This document shows, in pieces, positions 40,376 to 48,815 of a stretch of DNA of 51,860 nucleotides. Each line of letters opens with the position of its first letter. Position 1 is the first letter of the stretch. The stretch is from DATJPR01 sp035506295 (GTDB lineage: Bacteria; Bacteroidota; Ignavibacteria; UBA10030; UBA6906), in assembly GCA_035506295.1 (NCBI GenBank), contig DATJPR010000092.1, forward strand, positions 1 to 51,860, given 5' to 3'. The position numbers were made by a program, and so were the translations under genes. The notes under the pieces are model-generated. The model was not told the origin of the DNA and did no database searches. It saw only the letters and a program-made list of their open reading frames with translations.

Positions 40376-41902
40376 TTAGTGAGCGGCAGGGACAGCGAGC
40401 TTGGCCAGTTGACCGGCCGAGCTTTTTTCGACATCGGCGTGAAGACTGCTCCCATGGGCGTCCATCGTCACGATGGCCGGGAAGTCTTTCACGGTGATAT
40501 GCCACATGGCTTCGGGAACACCGAATTCCAGGAAATCCACACCATCCACCGCCGTGATGCACCGTGCATAATACTGCGCTGCACCGCCGATCGCATTCAT
40601 GTACACTGCACCGCACTCCTTCAGCGCGGCCTGCGTCTTTGCGCCCATGCCCCCCTTGCCGATGACTGCACGAATGCCGAATCTCTTGATGACGTCGGCC
40701 TGATATGGTTCTTCCCTGTTGCTCGTCGTCGGCCCTGCGGCGTTCATTGTCCAGCGGTCTCCCTGCTTTAGCGCCACCGGCCCGCAATGATAGATCGCCG
40801 CTCCTTTGAGGTCCACCGGGGCGTCATGCGATCCGAGGTAGTGATGGAGGACATCCCGTCCGGTGTGCATCGGCCCGCTCAACAGCACAACGTCCCCGAC
40901 CTTCAGCTGCCGGACCTGCGCTTCTCCGAGGGGAAGGGTGAGGCGAATTTCGCGCCCCGTGAGCGGCAGTTGTTCCGTCCGCGCCATTTTCATGACCGGC
41001 GTATCATCTTTGTACAGCCAGCGCTTGATGCGACCGTTTGTCGCGTCGAGAACGACGCCGAGCCGGCGAAACGCCCAGCAGTCGTAGGCGACGCTCACGA
41101 AGAAACTCGCCGGAAGACGGTGGTATGATCCGATTTTGCAGCCAATCAGCGTTGCCTTCCCGCCGAATCCCATCGTGCCGATGCCGAGGGTGTTGGCGGC
41201 CTTCATCACGTAGCCTTCCAGCTCGGCCAGCGCAGGGACGGGGTTGACGTCGTCGAGCGGTCGGAAGAGTTGCTGCTTCGCGTACGCATATCCGCTCTGC
41301 CGGTCGCCGCCGATGGCGACTCCGAGCGCGCCGATGCTGCAGCCGTGCCCTTGCGCCTGGTAGACAGCGTGCAGGATGCATTTGCGGACGCCCTCGAGGT
41401 TGCGGTCCGCCCTTCCCAATTCCGGAAGCTCGACGGGAAGCGAATACTGGATGTTCTTGTTCTCGCACCCGCCTCCCTTGAGGATCAGCTTGATTTCGAT
41501 CTCCCCATCATTCTCCCACTGCTCGAAATGCACGACGGGAGTGCCTTCGCCGAGATTGTTCCCGCTGTTCTTTCCTGTAAGAGAATCGACGGCGTTCGGC
41601 CTCAGGATGCCTTTTGTCGTGGCCTCGACGATGGCAGCGCGGATGTCGCGTTGCATGACGATCTGATTCGCGCCGACCGGGGTATGGATCTCAAACGTGG
41701 GCATGCCGGTGTCCTGGCAGATGGGCGCCTGGGTGTCGCACGCCATATCGATGTTCAACGCGATCGTGTCGAGCGCCAGCGATGCCCGGGTATCCTGTTC
41801 CTCGTTCTTCATCGCCGTTGCGATGGCCCGGCGGACATCGGGAGGGAGATTGGTCGATGTCTCCGTGATGAGCGCAAGCATGCTGTTTTTGAATTCGGTC
41901 AT
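40376..41902 (-). CDS. Class I (iron-sulfur) fumarate hydratase
   Basis: This 508-residue enzyme interconverts fumarate and malate in the citric acid cycle. It combines the alpha part (APICQDTGMPTFEIHTPVG, GGCENKN, GHGCSIGALGVAIGGDR; these Cys residues are the likely 4Fe-4S ligands) and the beta part (GDVVLLSGPMHTGRD, IGKGGMGAKTQAAL, GVPEAMWHITVKDFPAIVTMDAHG). Tartrate dehydratase is a close relative and cannot be fully excluded, although those are usually two subunits. The start at 41902 has GGAGGAG upstream and removes a spurious extension to 42043. It follows queC by 22 bases. Confidence 0.91.
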   Translation of the reverse strand: MTEFKNSMLALITETSTNLPPDVRRAIATAMKNEEQDTRASLALDTIALNIDMACDTQAPICQDTGMPTFEIHTPVGANQIVMQRDIRAAIVEATTKGILRPNAVDSLTGKNSGNNLGEGTPVVHFEQWENDGEIEIKLILKGGGCENKNIQYSLPVELPELGRADRNLEGVRKCILHAVYQAQGHGCSIGALGVAIGGDRQSGYAYAKQQLFRPLDDVNPVPALAELEGYVMKAANTLGIGTMGFGGKATLIGCKIGSYHRLPASFFVSVAYDCWAFRRLGVVLDATNGRIKRWLYKDDTPVMKMARTEQLPLTGREIRLTLPLGEAQVRQLKVGDVVLLSGPMHTGRDVLHHYLGSHDAPVDLKGAAIYHCGPVALKQGDRWTMNAAGPTTSNREEPYQADVIKRFGIRAVIGKGGMGAKTQAALKECGAVYMNAIGGAAQYYARCITAVDGVDFLEFGVPEAMWHITVKDFPAIVTMDAHGSSLHADVEKSSAGQLAKLAVPAAH

Positions 41903-41924
41903 AGCTCCTCCGTCCTTCACAACG

Positions 41925-42614
41925 TCACGTATAGACCGGTCGGCGTGCATACGGGATCGGATCTTCGACCCCCGCCTGTTGAAATCCCCGCAAGCGCAAG
42001 GCACAGCTGTCGCATACCCCGCAGGCCTCATCCTCTGAAACATAGCACGACCAGCTCAGATGGATCGGCGCCTCGAGGGCAACGGCCTTTTTCACGATTT
42101 CCGCCTTGGTGCAGGAGATCACGGGTGTACGAATGTCGATCTTCGTCGAAGGCTTTGTCCCCTCGCGGATCGTGGCCTCGAAGGCATCGTAAAAACTTCT
42201 TCTGCAATCCGGATACCCGGAGGAATCCTCCTCGACCGCGCCCACGAAGATCGCCCGCGCACCCAGCACCTCCGCCCAGCTCACGGCAACGGAAAGAAAG
42301 TTGGCGTTCCGGAACGGAACGTACGACGTCGGAATTCCTTTCGCATGCAGATCGGCGGGAGACACGGGGATGTTCGCGTCGGTGAGACTTGAGCCCCCGA
42401 TCGCGCCGAGATGTTCCATCGAGACCACAAGGCGTTTGACGGCGTGGTAGTGATCGGCGATCTCATGGAACGCGCGCAACTCCCGTCGCTCGGTGCGTTG
42501 CCCGTAGTTCAAGTGCAGCATCGCCAGATCGAACTCTTGCGCCGCCACGGCAGTTGTCACGCAACTATCCATCCCCCCACTTGCCAGCACCACGGCGCAC
42601 TCCTTCGCCATCAT
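41925..42614 (-). CDS. queC: 7-cyano-7-deazaguanine synthase (preQ0 synthase)
   Basis: QueC converts 7-carboxy-7-deazaguanine to preQ0 with ATP and ammonia, for queuosine in tRNA. The 229-residue protein has the ATP-pyrophosphatase loop VVLASGGMDSCVTTAVA, VPFRNANFLSVAVSWAE, and the zinc-binding Cys cluster SCYVSEDEACGVCDSCALR. The first ATG (42614) overlaps the queE stop as ATGA. The second ATG (42611) gives better spacing to AGAGGAG, and either could be used. Coupling with queE fits consecutive steps of one pathway. The other steps are not in the window. Confidence 0.95.
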   Translation of the reverse strand: MMAKECAVVLASGGMDSCVTTAVAAQEFDLAMLHLNYGQRTERRELRAFHEIADHYHAVKRLVVSMEHLGAIGGSSLTDANIPVSPADLHAKGIPTSYVPFRNANFLSVAVSWAEVLGARAIFVGAVEEDSSGYPDCRRSFYDAFEATIREGTKPSTKIDIRTPVISCTKAEIVKKAVALEAPIHLSWSCYVSEDEACGVCDSCALRLRGFQQAGVEDPIPYARRPVYT

Positions 42615-43270
42615 ACTCCTCTCGCAGTCGGTTCCCAGATGTACTTGTGCATCTGCAGCTGCATCCGGATCGGCAGATCGAGGGAGAGAATCCACCCCGC
42701 AAGCAACCGGGGCTCGAGCTCGCCGAAGACCGGCGAGAACAGCACCGTGACGCGCTCCGGCAAATGATGCTCGCGGACTCTCTCCACGGCCCAGTCGAAA
42801 TCCTCGCGAGTGCCGATGACAAACTTGACCTCGTCGCCGCTGCGCAAAAGGCCGGCGTTGCGCCAGAGATTTTTCTTTGCCATCCCGCTCGAAGGGCATT
42901 TGAAGTCGACGATCCGCTTCACCCGGCCGTCGACGGGTTCGATATCGAGACTCCCGCCGGTTTCCAGCAGCACCTCATATCCCAGGTCGCACAGCGCCGT
43001 CATCAGGGGATGGACATCGGGTTGCATGAGCGGTTCCCCGCCCGTGACCTCGACGAGATGCGCAGAGTATCGGCGGATTTCGGAAAGCACCTCCTCGACG
43101 TTTTTTCCCGAACCTTCGTTGAACGCGTACGCCGTATCGCAGTATGAGCAGCGGAGATTGCAGTATGCCAGGCGGACAAACACACAGGGTCTACCGGCAT
43201 GAGTCGATTCGCCCTGAATGCTGTAGAATATTTCGTTGACGATGAGCAGGGGGGACACCTTAAATCGCAA
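42611..43270 (-). CDS. queE: 7-carboxy-7-deazaguanine synthase (radical SAM)
   Basis: QueE rearranges 6-carboxy-tetrahydropterin to 7-carboxy-7-deazaguanine with S-adenosylmethionine and a 4Fe-4S cluster. The protein has NEIFYSIQGES, the cluster motif YCNLRCSYCDTAY (Cys-x3-Cys-x2-Cys), EVTGGEPLMQ and DFKCPSSGM, and is about 215-219 residues long. The start is uncertain: a TTG at 43270 and a GTG at 43258 are both possible, neither with a good ribosome binding site. The upstream bases are a low-complexity GCAAAG/AGGGCAGG-like stretch. It precedes queC with a four-base overlap. Confidence 0.94.
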   Translation of the reverse strand: MRFKVSPLLIVNEIFYSIQGESTHAGRPCVFVRLAYCNLRCSYCDTAYAFNEGSGKNVEEVLSEIRRYSAHLVEVTGGEPLMQPDVHPLMTALCDLGYEVLLETGGSLDIEPVDGRVKRIVDFKCPSSGMAKKNLWRNAGLLRSGDEVKFVIGTREDFDWAVERVREHHLPERVTVLFSPVFGELEPRLLAGWILSLDLPIRMQLQMHKYIWEPTARGV

Positions 43271-43321
43271 AGCGTTTCAAAGTACGCAGAAGGGCAGGGA
43301 AAAGCAAGGAACGGCAGGGAC

Positions 43322-43981
43322 TTAGGAGGCCTGGCGGTGCCGGGAAAGGGCCTGAAGAACTGCGGTAACAACGACATCATTATCAAACGGTTTCCGGATG
43401 AAATTTTCCACTCCGAGCTTCTGTCCGGCAGATTCGACTTCCTTGCTGATGTTGGCAACCAGGAAAATGAACAAGGGGTAGGAACCGGTATCATTGGAGC
43501 GGAGGTGCCGGAAAAGGTCAAATCCCCGCGGACCGTCCTGGAAGTTGACCTCGGATAAAACAACCGATGGACGGCATAGCGAAAGGCCGTCCAGAGCCTC
43601 CTCGTAACTATTCGCCCCGAGGCAGTGGAAACCGTAACTCTGCAACGAATCGACAAGTCCAGTAAGGACGCGGGGATCCTGATCGACGACAAGAATGACC
43701 TCTCCCCGGTGCTCCGGCGGGGTTCCCTTACCCTCAACCCAGGCGGTCTCATGCGGGTTGGCAAGGGTCTTCAGCCTGGCATTCACATGGTCCCGGAGCT
43801 GGTTCGCCTCCTTGTTGGCAGGGTCGAGGCGCCATACGCCGTCGAGCTCGTTCAAGGTGGCCCGAAAACGGCCGCAGAGGAAGTACTCCGCGGCGCGTTC
43901 CAGATACAGGTCGACCTTCGCACGGACATAGGTGTCCCGTTGCGAGAGCTCCGATTCGGGAGTAACCGAATTGCCTTCCAT
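43322..43981 (-). CDS. Pseudo-receiver protein with N-terminal helical (TPR-like) region
   Basis: The protein of about 219 residues has an N-terminal helical part (RAAEYFLCGRFRATLNELDG, DPANKEANQLRDHV) resembling tetratricopeptide helices. A receiver-like domain follows from about residue 92. The first acidic motif is VILVVDQDPRV and the final Lys is kept (FIRKPFDN). The phospho-Asp position reads VVLSEVNF, with Glu instead of Asp, and the Thr position after strand 4 reads FLVAN. It is probably not phosphorylated and may be locked in one state. There is no output domain. The start at 43981 (ATG) is used; a TTG at 43996 is possible. It lies between queE and uppP. Confidence 0.8.
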   Translation of the reverse strand: MEGNSVTPESELSQRDTYVRAKVDLYLERAAEYFLCGRFRATLNELDGVWRLDPANKEANQLRDHVNARLKTLANPHETAWVEGKGTPPEHRGEVILVVDQDPRVLTGLVDSLQSYGFHCLGANSYEEALDGLSLCRPSVVLSEVNFQDGPRGFDLFRHLRSNDTGSYPLFIFLVANISKEVESAGQKLGVENFIRKPFDNDVVVTAVLQALSRHRQAS

Positions 43982-44046
43982 TGCCACCCGGAACAATTGA
44001 GGATAGGATCAGGAGTGTCACCAGTATACACACATCCCCATCCTCA

Positions 44047-44068
44047 GGCTGTGCTGATAATCACAGCC
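44047..44068 (-). terminator. Putative hairpin after uppP
   Basis: Arms GGCTGTG (44047-44053) and CACAGCC (44062-44068) surround an eight-base loop. The hairpin lies 20 bases past the uppP stop, between uppP and the pseudo-receiver gene. There is no T run. Confidence 0.4.
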
Positions 44069-44087
44069 GGGTGAGACATTTCAGGCG

Positions 44088-44942
44088 TTATCCGGTGATG
44101 ATCCCGGAGGCGAGCAGGGCCACCAACAGGAGACCGAGGGCAATACGGTACCAGACAAAGATCATGGTGGTGTTCTTCATCAGGTAGCGGAGGAGCCAGG
44201 CGATGGCGGCGTATCCTGTCACGCCCGCGATGATCGTGGCGAAGACAAGATTTTCCATGCCGAAGGTGAACACCCCCCGGTGGACCTCCGAGAGCTCGAG
44301 CAGGCCACTGGCGAGAACGGCGGGAACGCTGAGCAGAAAGGAAAATCGTGCGGCGGCTTCCCGGCTGAGCCCCATGAACAGACCGGCCGTAATGGTCGTC
44401 CCGGAACGCGAGGAGCCCGGGATGAGGGCGCACGCCTGGGCAAAGCCGATGACGAGCCCGTCGAGCCAGGTGATCTGTTCGATCTCACGCGCGTGGCGCG
44501 CAACGCGCTCGGCAAGCCAGAGGAGAAGGGCGAGGCCGATCAGGCTTCCCGCGATCACGGGAATGCTCTTCGTGAGCGTACCTTCGATCACATGGCGAAG
44601 CGAGAGTCCGATGACGGCGACAGGAAGCGTGCCGATCACGACGTAGAATGCGAGACGCGTCTGCGGATTCCAGACGGACATCCCGCGGAAGAGCGCGCCC
44701 GACGCAAGATCGCGGATCGGGGCGATGATCATCGAAATGATGTCGCGCCAAAAATACACAATGACCGCGACGAGCGTCCCGAGTTGGATGACGGCAATGA
44801 ATTCCGTCCACAGCTCCGGATGAGCTTTGTCGACCAGATGCAGTGCCTCACCCGCGAGAGTGAGATGGGCGGTACTCGAGATGGGAAGGAACTCCGTCAA
44901 TCCCTGGATGATGCCGAGAAGCGCTGCATACAGAATATTCAC
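44088..44942 (-). CDS. uppP: Undecaprenyl-diphosphatase
   Basis: UppP (BacA) removes a phosphate from undecaprenyl pyrophosphate to recycle the lipid carrier for peptidoglycan and other wall polymers; it also gives bacitracin tolerance. The 284-residue protein has about eight membrane helices. The conserved motifs are GLTEFLPISSTAHL near the N-terminus (catalytic Glu) and ALIPGSSRSGTTI in the middle. The length is usual. It follows the AspT-like gene after 47 bases in the same direction. Confidence 0.96.
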   Translation of the reverse strand: MNILYAALLGIIQGLTEFLPISSTAHLTLAGEALHLVDKAHPELWTEFIAVIQLGTLVAVIVYFWRDIISMIIAPIRDLASGALFRGMSVWNPQTRLAFYVVIGTLPVAVIGLSLRHVIEGTLTKSIPVIAGSLIGLALLLWLAERVARHAREIEQITWLDGLVIGFAQACALIPGSSRSGTTITAGLFMGLSREAAARFSFLLSVPAVLASGLLELSEVHRGVFTFGMENLVFATIIAGVTGYAAIAWLLRYLMKNTTMIFVWYRIALGLLLVALLASGIITG

Positions 44943-44989
44943 AAGATCTCCTCAAGGTGATAGGTGAAGGAAGCTTCGACGCGGAAAAG

Positions 44990-46636
44990 TCACAACATCA
45001 TGCCGGCGATGATTTGCGCGATAACGATCTTGACGATCATGGAGAGTGGATACACCGAAGCATACCATACATTCGGCGCATTGGAGGAAGTGCGCTCGCT
45101 CGCATACGCCAGGCACGCCGGTTGTGTTTGTATCCCGGACATCAGTCCCATGGCCGCCGGGAATGAAAATTTCAACGACTGCACTCCCACCAGCAACACT
45201 GTTACCGTGACCGACATGGTCACAACACCGCCGACGAATATCAGTTCCCAGCCCCCGTGCATAATCGTGCGGATGAATCCATCGCCGGCGCGGAGTCCGA
45301 TGCCGCCGAGAAACAACACCAGGCCGAATTGTCGAAGGCTGAGGTTCACGCCGTACGGCATCCCCCACACCACCGGGCCGGTCCGGCGAATCCACCCAAG
45401 CACGAGCCCCACGATCAACGGACCGCCGGCGAATCCCAGGGTGAATGTCCCTCCTCCAGGAAGAGGCACCGGGATCATGCCGATCAGGATCCCGACCAGG
45501 AGTCCGATTGACACCGAAAGGAAGTCTGCCTCAGAGGCTTCCTTCACCGAGTCTCCGAAGAAGCGGCAGAGCCGCTCCACATTTCCCTTCCACGTCAGAA
45601 TTCTCACACGGTCGCCGCGTTCGAGGACCGTGCTCCCCGAAGGGACGAAGTCCGTATCACCCCTCCGAATGCGCGTGATAGTGGCGTCGAGCAACTCTTG
45701 AAGGCGCAATTCGGCGATGCGACGGCCGACGACCTTGCCATCCGAGACCACGATCCTGCGGAAGTCAAGATCAGCCCCTTCGTATTGCAGCTCTCTTGGA
45801 GATTCCTTCCCGAACAAGGCAAGCGCCCGCTCGTGTCCCTCGGGCGTCGCGACGGCCACGACGAGATCTCCTTTTTCGAGAATTGTTTCGCCGTAGACAA
45901 GCGCTGTCGATTCTCCCCGCCGCATCCGAGAAAGCAGGATCCCTGCATTTTCCGGGCGCGAGAGAAACTCGGACACGGGGACAGCCAGGGATTGCGGGTT
46001 GAGCGCAACATAAGTCCTTGCCAGAACGCCTCCGGGCAGTTCCTCCTCCAGGTCCGCGGGGGACTCTCCGTGTCGCGAGAGTCGACGTCCGAGCAGATAG
46101 AATCCGAGCAGCACGCCGATGACACCGAACGGATAGGTGACGCTGTACCCGATGACCGGCGCGCTGAGGAGGGCGTCGGACACGCCGTTCTTCGCAAGCG
46201 TGACATGTTTGAGGCTCTCGATGCTCGCGGCGAGGGCCGGCGTGTTGGTGAGGGAGCCTGCGAACACGCCGGCGGCAAGTGCCCCATCGAACATCCCGGC
46301 GTAGCGCGCGGCGACGACAATCAGCGCGCCAAAGCAGATCACGGCCGCAGCAAGGAGATTTGCGCGGAGCGCTCTTCGACCGAACGAGGAAAAGAACGTG
46401 GGCCCCGATTGCAGTCCGATCGTGTAGACGAAGAGGATGAGCCCGAGCACGTAAAACAGATCGGGCACCTTTAGCCGCGAGTCGATCGCGCCGAAGATGA
46501 TCCCCGTAAACAGCACCGCGGAAGGCCCAAGCGAAAAACCCGCCACGCTGATGTTCCCGATCAGAAAGCCGGCGCCGATAACGATAAAGAGAAGGACGAG
46601 CGGATTCGCGGCGAGGAATTGTATGATGATGTCCAT
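44990..46636 (-). CDS. AspT/YidE/YbjL-family membrane transporter with two RCK_C domains
   Basis: This 548-residue inner-membrane transporter of the aspartate:alanine exchanger family has two sets of about five helices. The first set (GFLIGNISVAGFSLGPSAVLF; FAGSLTNTPALAAS) and the last set (GFAGGPLIVGLVLG; PAAMGLMSGIQTQPACLAYA) share the duplicated motif T-N/Q-x-P-A-x-x-A. Between them, at about 200-370, lie two TrkA-C/RCK_C-type regulatory domains (ETILEKGDLVVAVATPE; STVLERGDRVRILTW). The substrate is probably an amino or dicarboxylic acid but is not determined. It sits 25 bases after the epimerase gene. Confidence 0.91.
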   Translation of the reverse strand: MDIIIQFLAANPLVLLFIVIGAGFLIGNISVAGFSLGPSAVLFTGIIFGAIDSRLKVPDLFYVLGLILFVYTIGLQSGPTFFSSFGRRALRANLLAAAVICFGALIVVAARYAGMFDGALAAGVFAGSLTNTPALAASIESLKHVTLAKNGVSDALLSAPVIGYSVTYPFGVIGVLLGFYLLGRRLSRHGESPADLEEELPGGVLARTYVALNPQSLAVPVSEFLSRPENAGILLSRMRRGESTALVYGETILEKGDLVVAVATPEGHERALALFGKESPRELQYEGADLDFRRIVVSDGKVVGRRIAELRLQELLDATITRIRRGDTDFVPSGSTVLERGDRVRILTWKGNVERLCRFFGDSVKEASEADFLSVSIGLLVGILIGMIPVPLPGGGTFTLGFAGGPLIVGLVLGWIRRTGPVVWGMPYGVNLSLRQFGLVLFLGGIGLRAGDGFIRTIMHGGWELIFVGGVVTMSVTVTVLLVGVQSLKFSFPAAMGLMSGIQTQPACLAYASERTSSNAPNVWYASVYPLSMIVKIVIAQIIAGMML

Positions 46637-46661
46637 GGAGGGGGATGAAAGGTTTGTCTGC

Positions 46662-47072
46662 TCAGCTGGACGGCGGAGAACAGAACTCCATGAGAACCCC
46701 GAAGGTCGACCGGGGATGAAGGAAGGCGATCTCGAGGCCTTCGGCGCCTTTTCGCGGTCCGCGGTCGATCACGTCGACGCCTTCCGCGCTCACATGCTTC
46801 AGTGCACTGCCGACGCTGGGAACGGCAAAGGCGATGTGATGCAGCCCCTCGCCCCGCTTCTCAATGAAGCGCGCCACGGGACCGTCGGGAGATGTCGAGG
46901 CGAGCAATTCAATTTTCGTCCCCCCGACATGGAAGAACGCCGTCCGGACCTGTTGGTCAGGGACCTCCTCAATGCCGTAGCACGACAACCCGAGAGCCTT
47001 CTCATAGAAGGCAATCGCGGCATCAAGATCCCTGACGGCAATCCCAATATGCTCGATGTGCGAAATGTTCAT
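46662..47072 (-). CDS. Methylmalonyl-CoA epimerase
   Basis: This 136-residue vicinal-oxygen-chelate enzyme converts (S)- to (R)-methylmalonyl-CoA. Metal ligands are in the expected places: His in HIEHIGIAVRDLDAAIAFYEK, His in GEGLHHIAFAV and Glu in FGVLMEFC. It is adjacent to the mutase, biotin carrier and carboxyltransferase genes, which places it in the propionyl-CoA to succinyl-CoA route. The spacer from the mutase gene is a heptanucleotide array. Confidence 0.95.
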   Translation of the reverse strand: MNISHIEHIGIAVRDLDAAIAFYEKALGLSCYGIEEVPDQQVRTAFFHVGGTKIELLASTSPDGPVARFIEKRGEGLHHIAFAVPSVGSALKHVSAEGVDVIDRGPRKGAEGLEIAFLHPRSTFGVLMEFCSPPSS

Positions 47073-47083
47073 TCCAAGCCACC

Positions 47084-47118
47084 CAAAATCTAAAATCTAA
47101 ATTCTAAAATTTGAATTT
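47084..47118. repeat. AT-rich 7-base array spanning the mutase stop codon
   Basis: Plus-strand units CAAAATC, TAAAATC, TAAATTC, TAAAATT, TGAATTT follow in register. The mutase stop codon (47099-47097) and its last few codons lie inside the array, which contrasts sharply with the GC-rich surroundings. It also forms the spacer to the epimerase gene. Confidence 0.8.
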
Positions 47119-48815
47119 TCGCTATGTTCTCCCCACACCCCCCTCAGCACATCGCACATCTCTCCTATGCTGGCGTACGCGCGGACGGCGTTGAGGATCA
47201 GGGGAAGAAGATTGGCGTCACTTCTCGCACCCTTCTCAAGCGTCGAGAGCGACTCGCGCACGGCGTCGCCACTGCGGCCGGCTCGAACGCGATGGAGGAA
47301 TGCTACTTGCTCTTGCTGAACCCGCGGATCGATGCTCAGAAGATTCTTCGGTGGGGGCTCTTCGCACTGGTACTTGTTCACTCCGACCACGACCCGAAGG
47401 CCTTCCTCCACCTCTCGAGCATAGCGATATGCTGCCTTCTGGATTTCTGACTGCACGTACCCCGCCTCGATCGCCGCGATCATCCCGCCCATCCCATCGA
47501 TGGCATGGATGTATTCCTCCGCCTGCTTCTCGATGCTGTCGGTCATCGATTCAACAAAGTAGGAGCCGGCGAGCGGGTCGATCGTGGACGCAACGCCGCT
47601 CTCGTGGGCGATTATCTGCTGGGTCCGGAGGGCGACGCGGACGGAATCCTCCGTCGGGAGCGCCAGCGCCTCATCCCGGGAATTCGTGTGGAGCGATTGC
47701 GTCCCTCCAAGCACCGCCGCCAACGCCTGAATGGTCACACGCACGACGTTGTTTTCCACCTGTTGCGCGGTGAGGCTGGACCCGGCTGTCTGCGTATGGA
47801 ACCGCAGCATCATCGACTTTGGATTCCTGGCATGAAAGCGATCGCGCATGATCCTCGCCCAAAGCCGACGGGCGGCCCGGTACTTCGCCACTTCCTCCAG
47901 GAGATCGTTGTGTGCATTGAAGAAGAACGAGAGCTGTCCGGCGAATGCGTCGACATCCAGCCCCGCAGCGATTGCCGCTTCGACATACGCGATGCCGTCC
48001 GCCAGCGTAAAGCCCACTTCCTGTGATGCAGTCGATCCCGCTTCCCTGATATGATAGCCAGAGATCGAAATGGCATTCCAGTGCGGCACTTCGCGGGCAC
48101 AGTAGGAAAACAGGTCCGTGATCAGCCTCATCGAAGGCTTCGGCGGAAAGATATACGTTCCGCGCGCGATGTATTCCTTCAGGATGTCATTCTGCACCGT
48201 GCCGCTGATCTTCGCTTTGTCCACCCCCTGCTTTTCCGCAACGGCGATGTACATGGCGAGAAGAACTGCAGCGGGGGCATTGATGGTCATCGAGGTCGAA
48301 ACACGGTCAAGCGGAATCCCGTCGAAGAGTACCTCCATGTCCGCAAGCGTATCGATTGCCACCCCGACTTTCCCCACTTCACCATCGGCAATGGGCGCAT
48401 CGCTGTCATAGCCGATTTGCGTGGGAAGGTCGAAGGCGACCGACAGCCCGCTCTGCCCCTGTTCGAGAAGGAATCGGTAGCGCGCGTTCGATTCTCTGGC
48501 GGATCCGAACCCGGCATACTGGCGCATGGTCCAGAACCGGCCCCGGTACATCGTCGGCTGTATTCCGCGCGTGTATGGATATTCGCCCGGAAACCCGAGG
48601 CGGGAGACTTCGTCGAAAGGTTCGGAGTCAAGGGACGTGTAGAGAGGCCGGACAGGTTCGAAGGAGGCGCTGGTGAACGTGGCGGAACGCTCAGGATGTT
48701 TTCCGACGGCACGCGCATAGACGTGATCAAACCACCGGGTGAATGCATCCCGGAGCGTGCTCCCGGGGGAAAGTGTCTTAGAATCCATCGTGGGTTGTTT
48801 CACAAATCCTCGCAC
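47097..48815 (-). CDS. Methylmalonyl-CoA mutase, large (catalytic) subunit without cobalamin domain
   Basis: The subunit of about 563-572 residues carries the substrate-binding TIM barrel: FPGEYPYTRGIQPTMYRGRFW, GLSVAFDLPTQIGYDSD, SGTVQNDILKEY, ISISGYHIREAGS, RFHTQTAGSSLTAQQ. The protein stops soon after the barrel linker, and no DxHxxG cobalamin-binding motif follows, so it must work with a separate B12 subunit. That subunit is not in the window. A start at 48788 (MDSKTL) or 48815 is possible. The last residues, NSNFRI, are encoded by the AT-rich array. It isomerises methylmalonyl-CoA to succinyl-CoA together with its neighbours. Confidence 0.93.
   Translation of the reverse strand: MRGFVKQPTMDSKTLSPGSTLRDAFTRWFDHVYARAVGKHPERSATFTSASFEPVRPLYTSLDSEPFDEVSRLGFPGEYPYTRGIQPTMYRGRFWTMRQYAGFGSARESNARYRFLLEQGQSGLSVAFDLPTQIGYDSDAPIADGEVGKVGVAIDTLADMEVLFDGIPLDRVSTSMTINAPAAVLLAMYIAVAEKQGVDKAKISGTVQNDILKEYIARGTYIFPPKPSMRLITDLFSYCAREVPHWNAISISGYHIREAGSTASQEVGFTLADGIAYVEAAIAAGLDVDAFAGQLSFFFNAHNDLLEEVAKYRAARRLWARIMRDRFHARNPKSMMLRFHTQTAGSSLTAQQVENNVVRVTIQALAAVLGGTQSLHTNSRDEALALPTEDSVRVALRTQQIIAHESGVASTIDPLAGSYFVESMTDSIEKQAEEYIHAIDGMGGMIAAIEAGYVQSEIQKAAYRYAREVEEGLRVVVGVNKYQCEEPPPKNLLSIDPRVQQEQVAFLHRVRAGRSGDAVRESLSTLEKGARSDANLLPLILNAVRAYASIGEMCDVLRGVWGEHSENSNFRI

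Noticed and set aside
40365..40787. Upstream extension of the acyl-CoA synthetase frame
   Set aside because: It overlaps the fumarase gene in another frame and the Arg/Gly-rich sequence lacks any domain; the ATG at 40364 has a good ribosome binding site.
43271..43321. preQ1 riboswitch upstream of queE
   Set aside because: The 51-base spacer shows no preQ1 aptamer pattern or stable pseudoknot that I can see.
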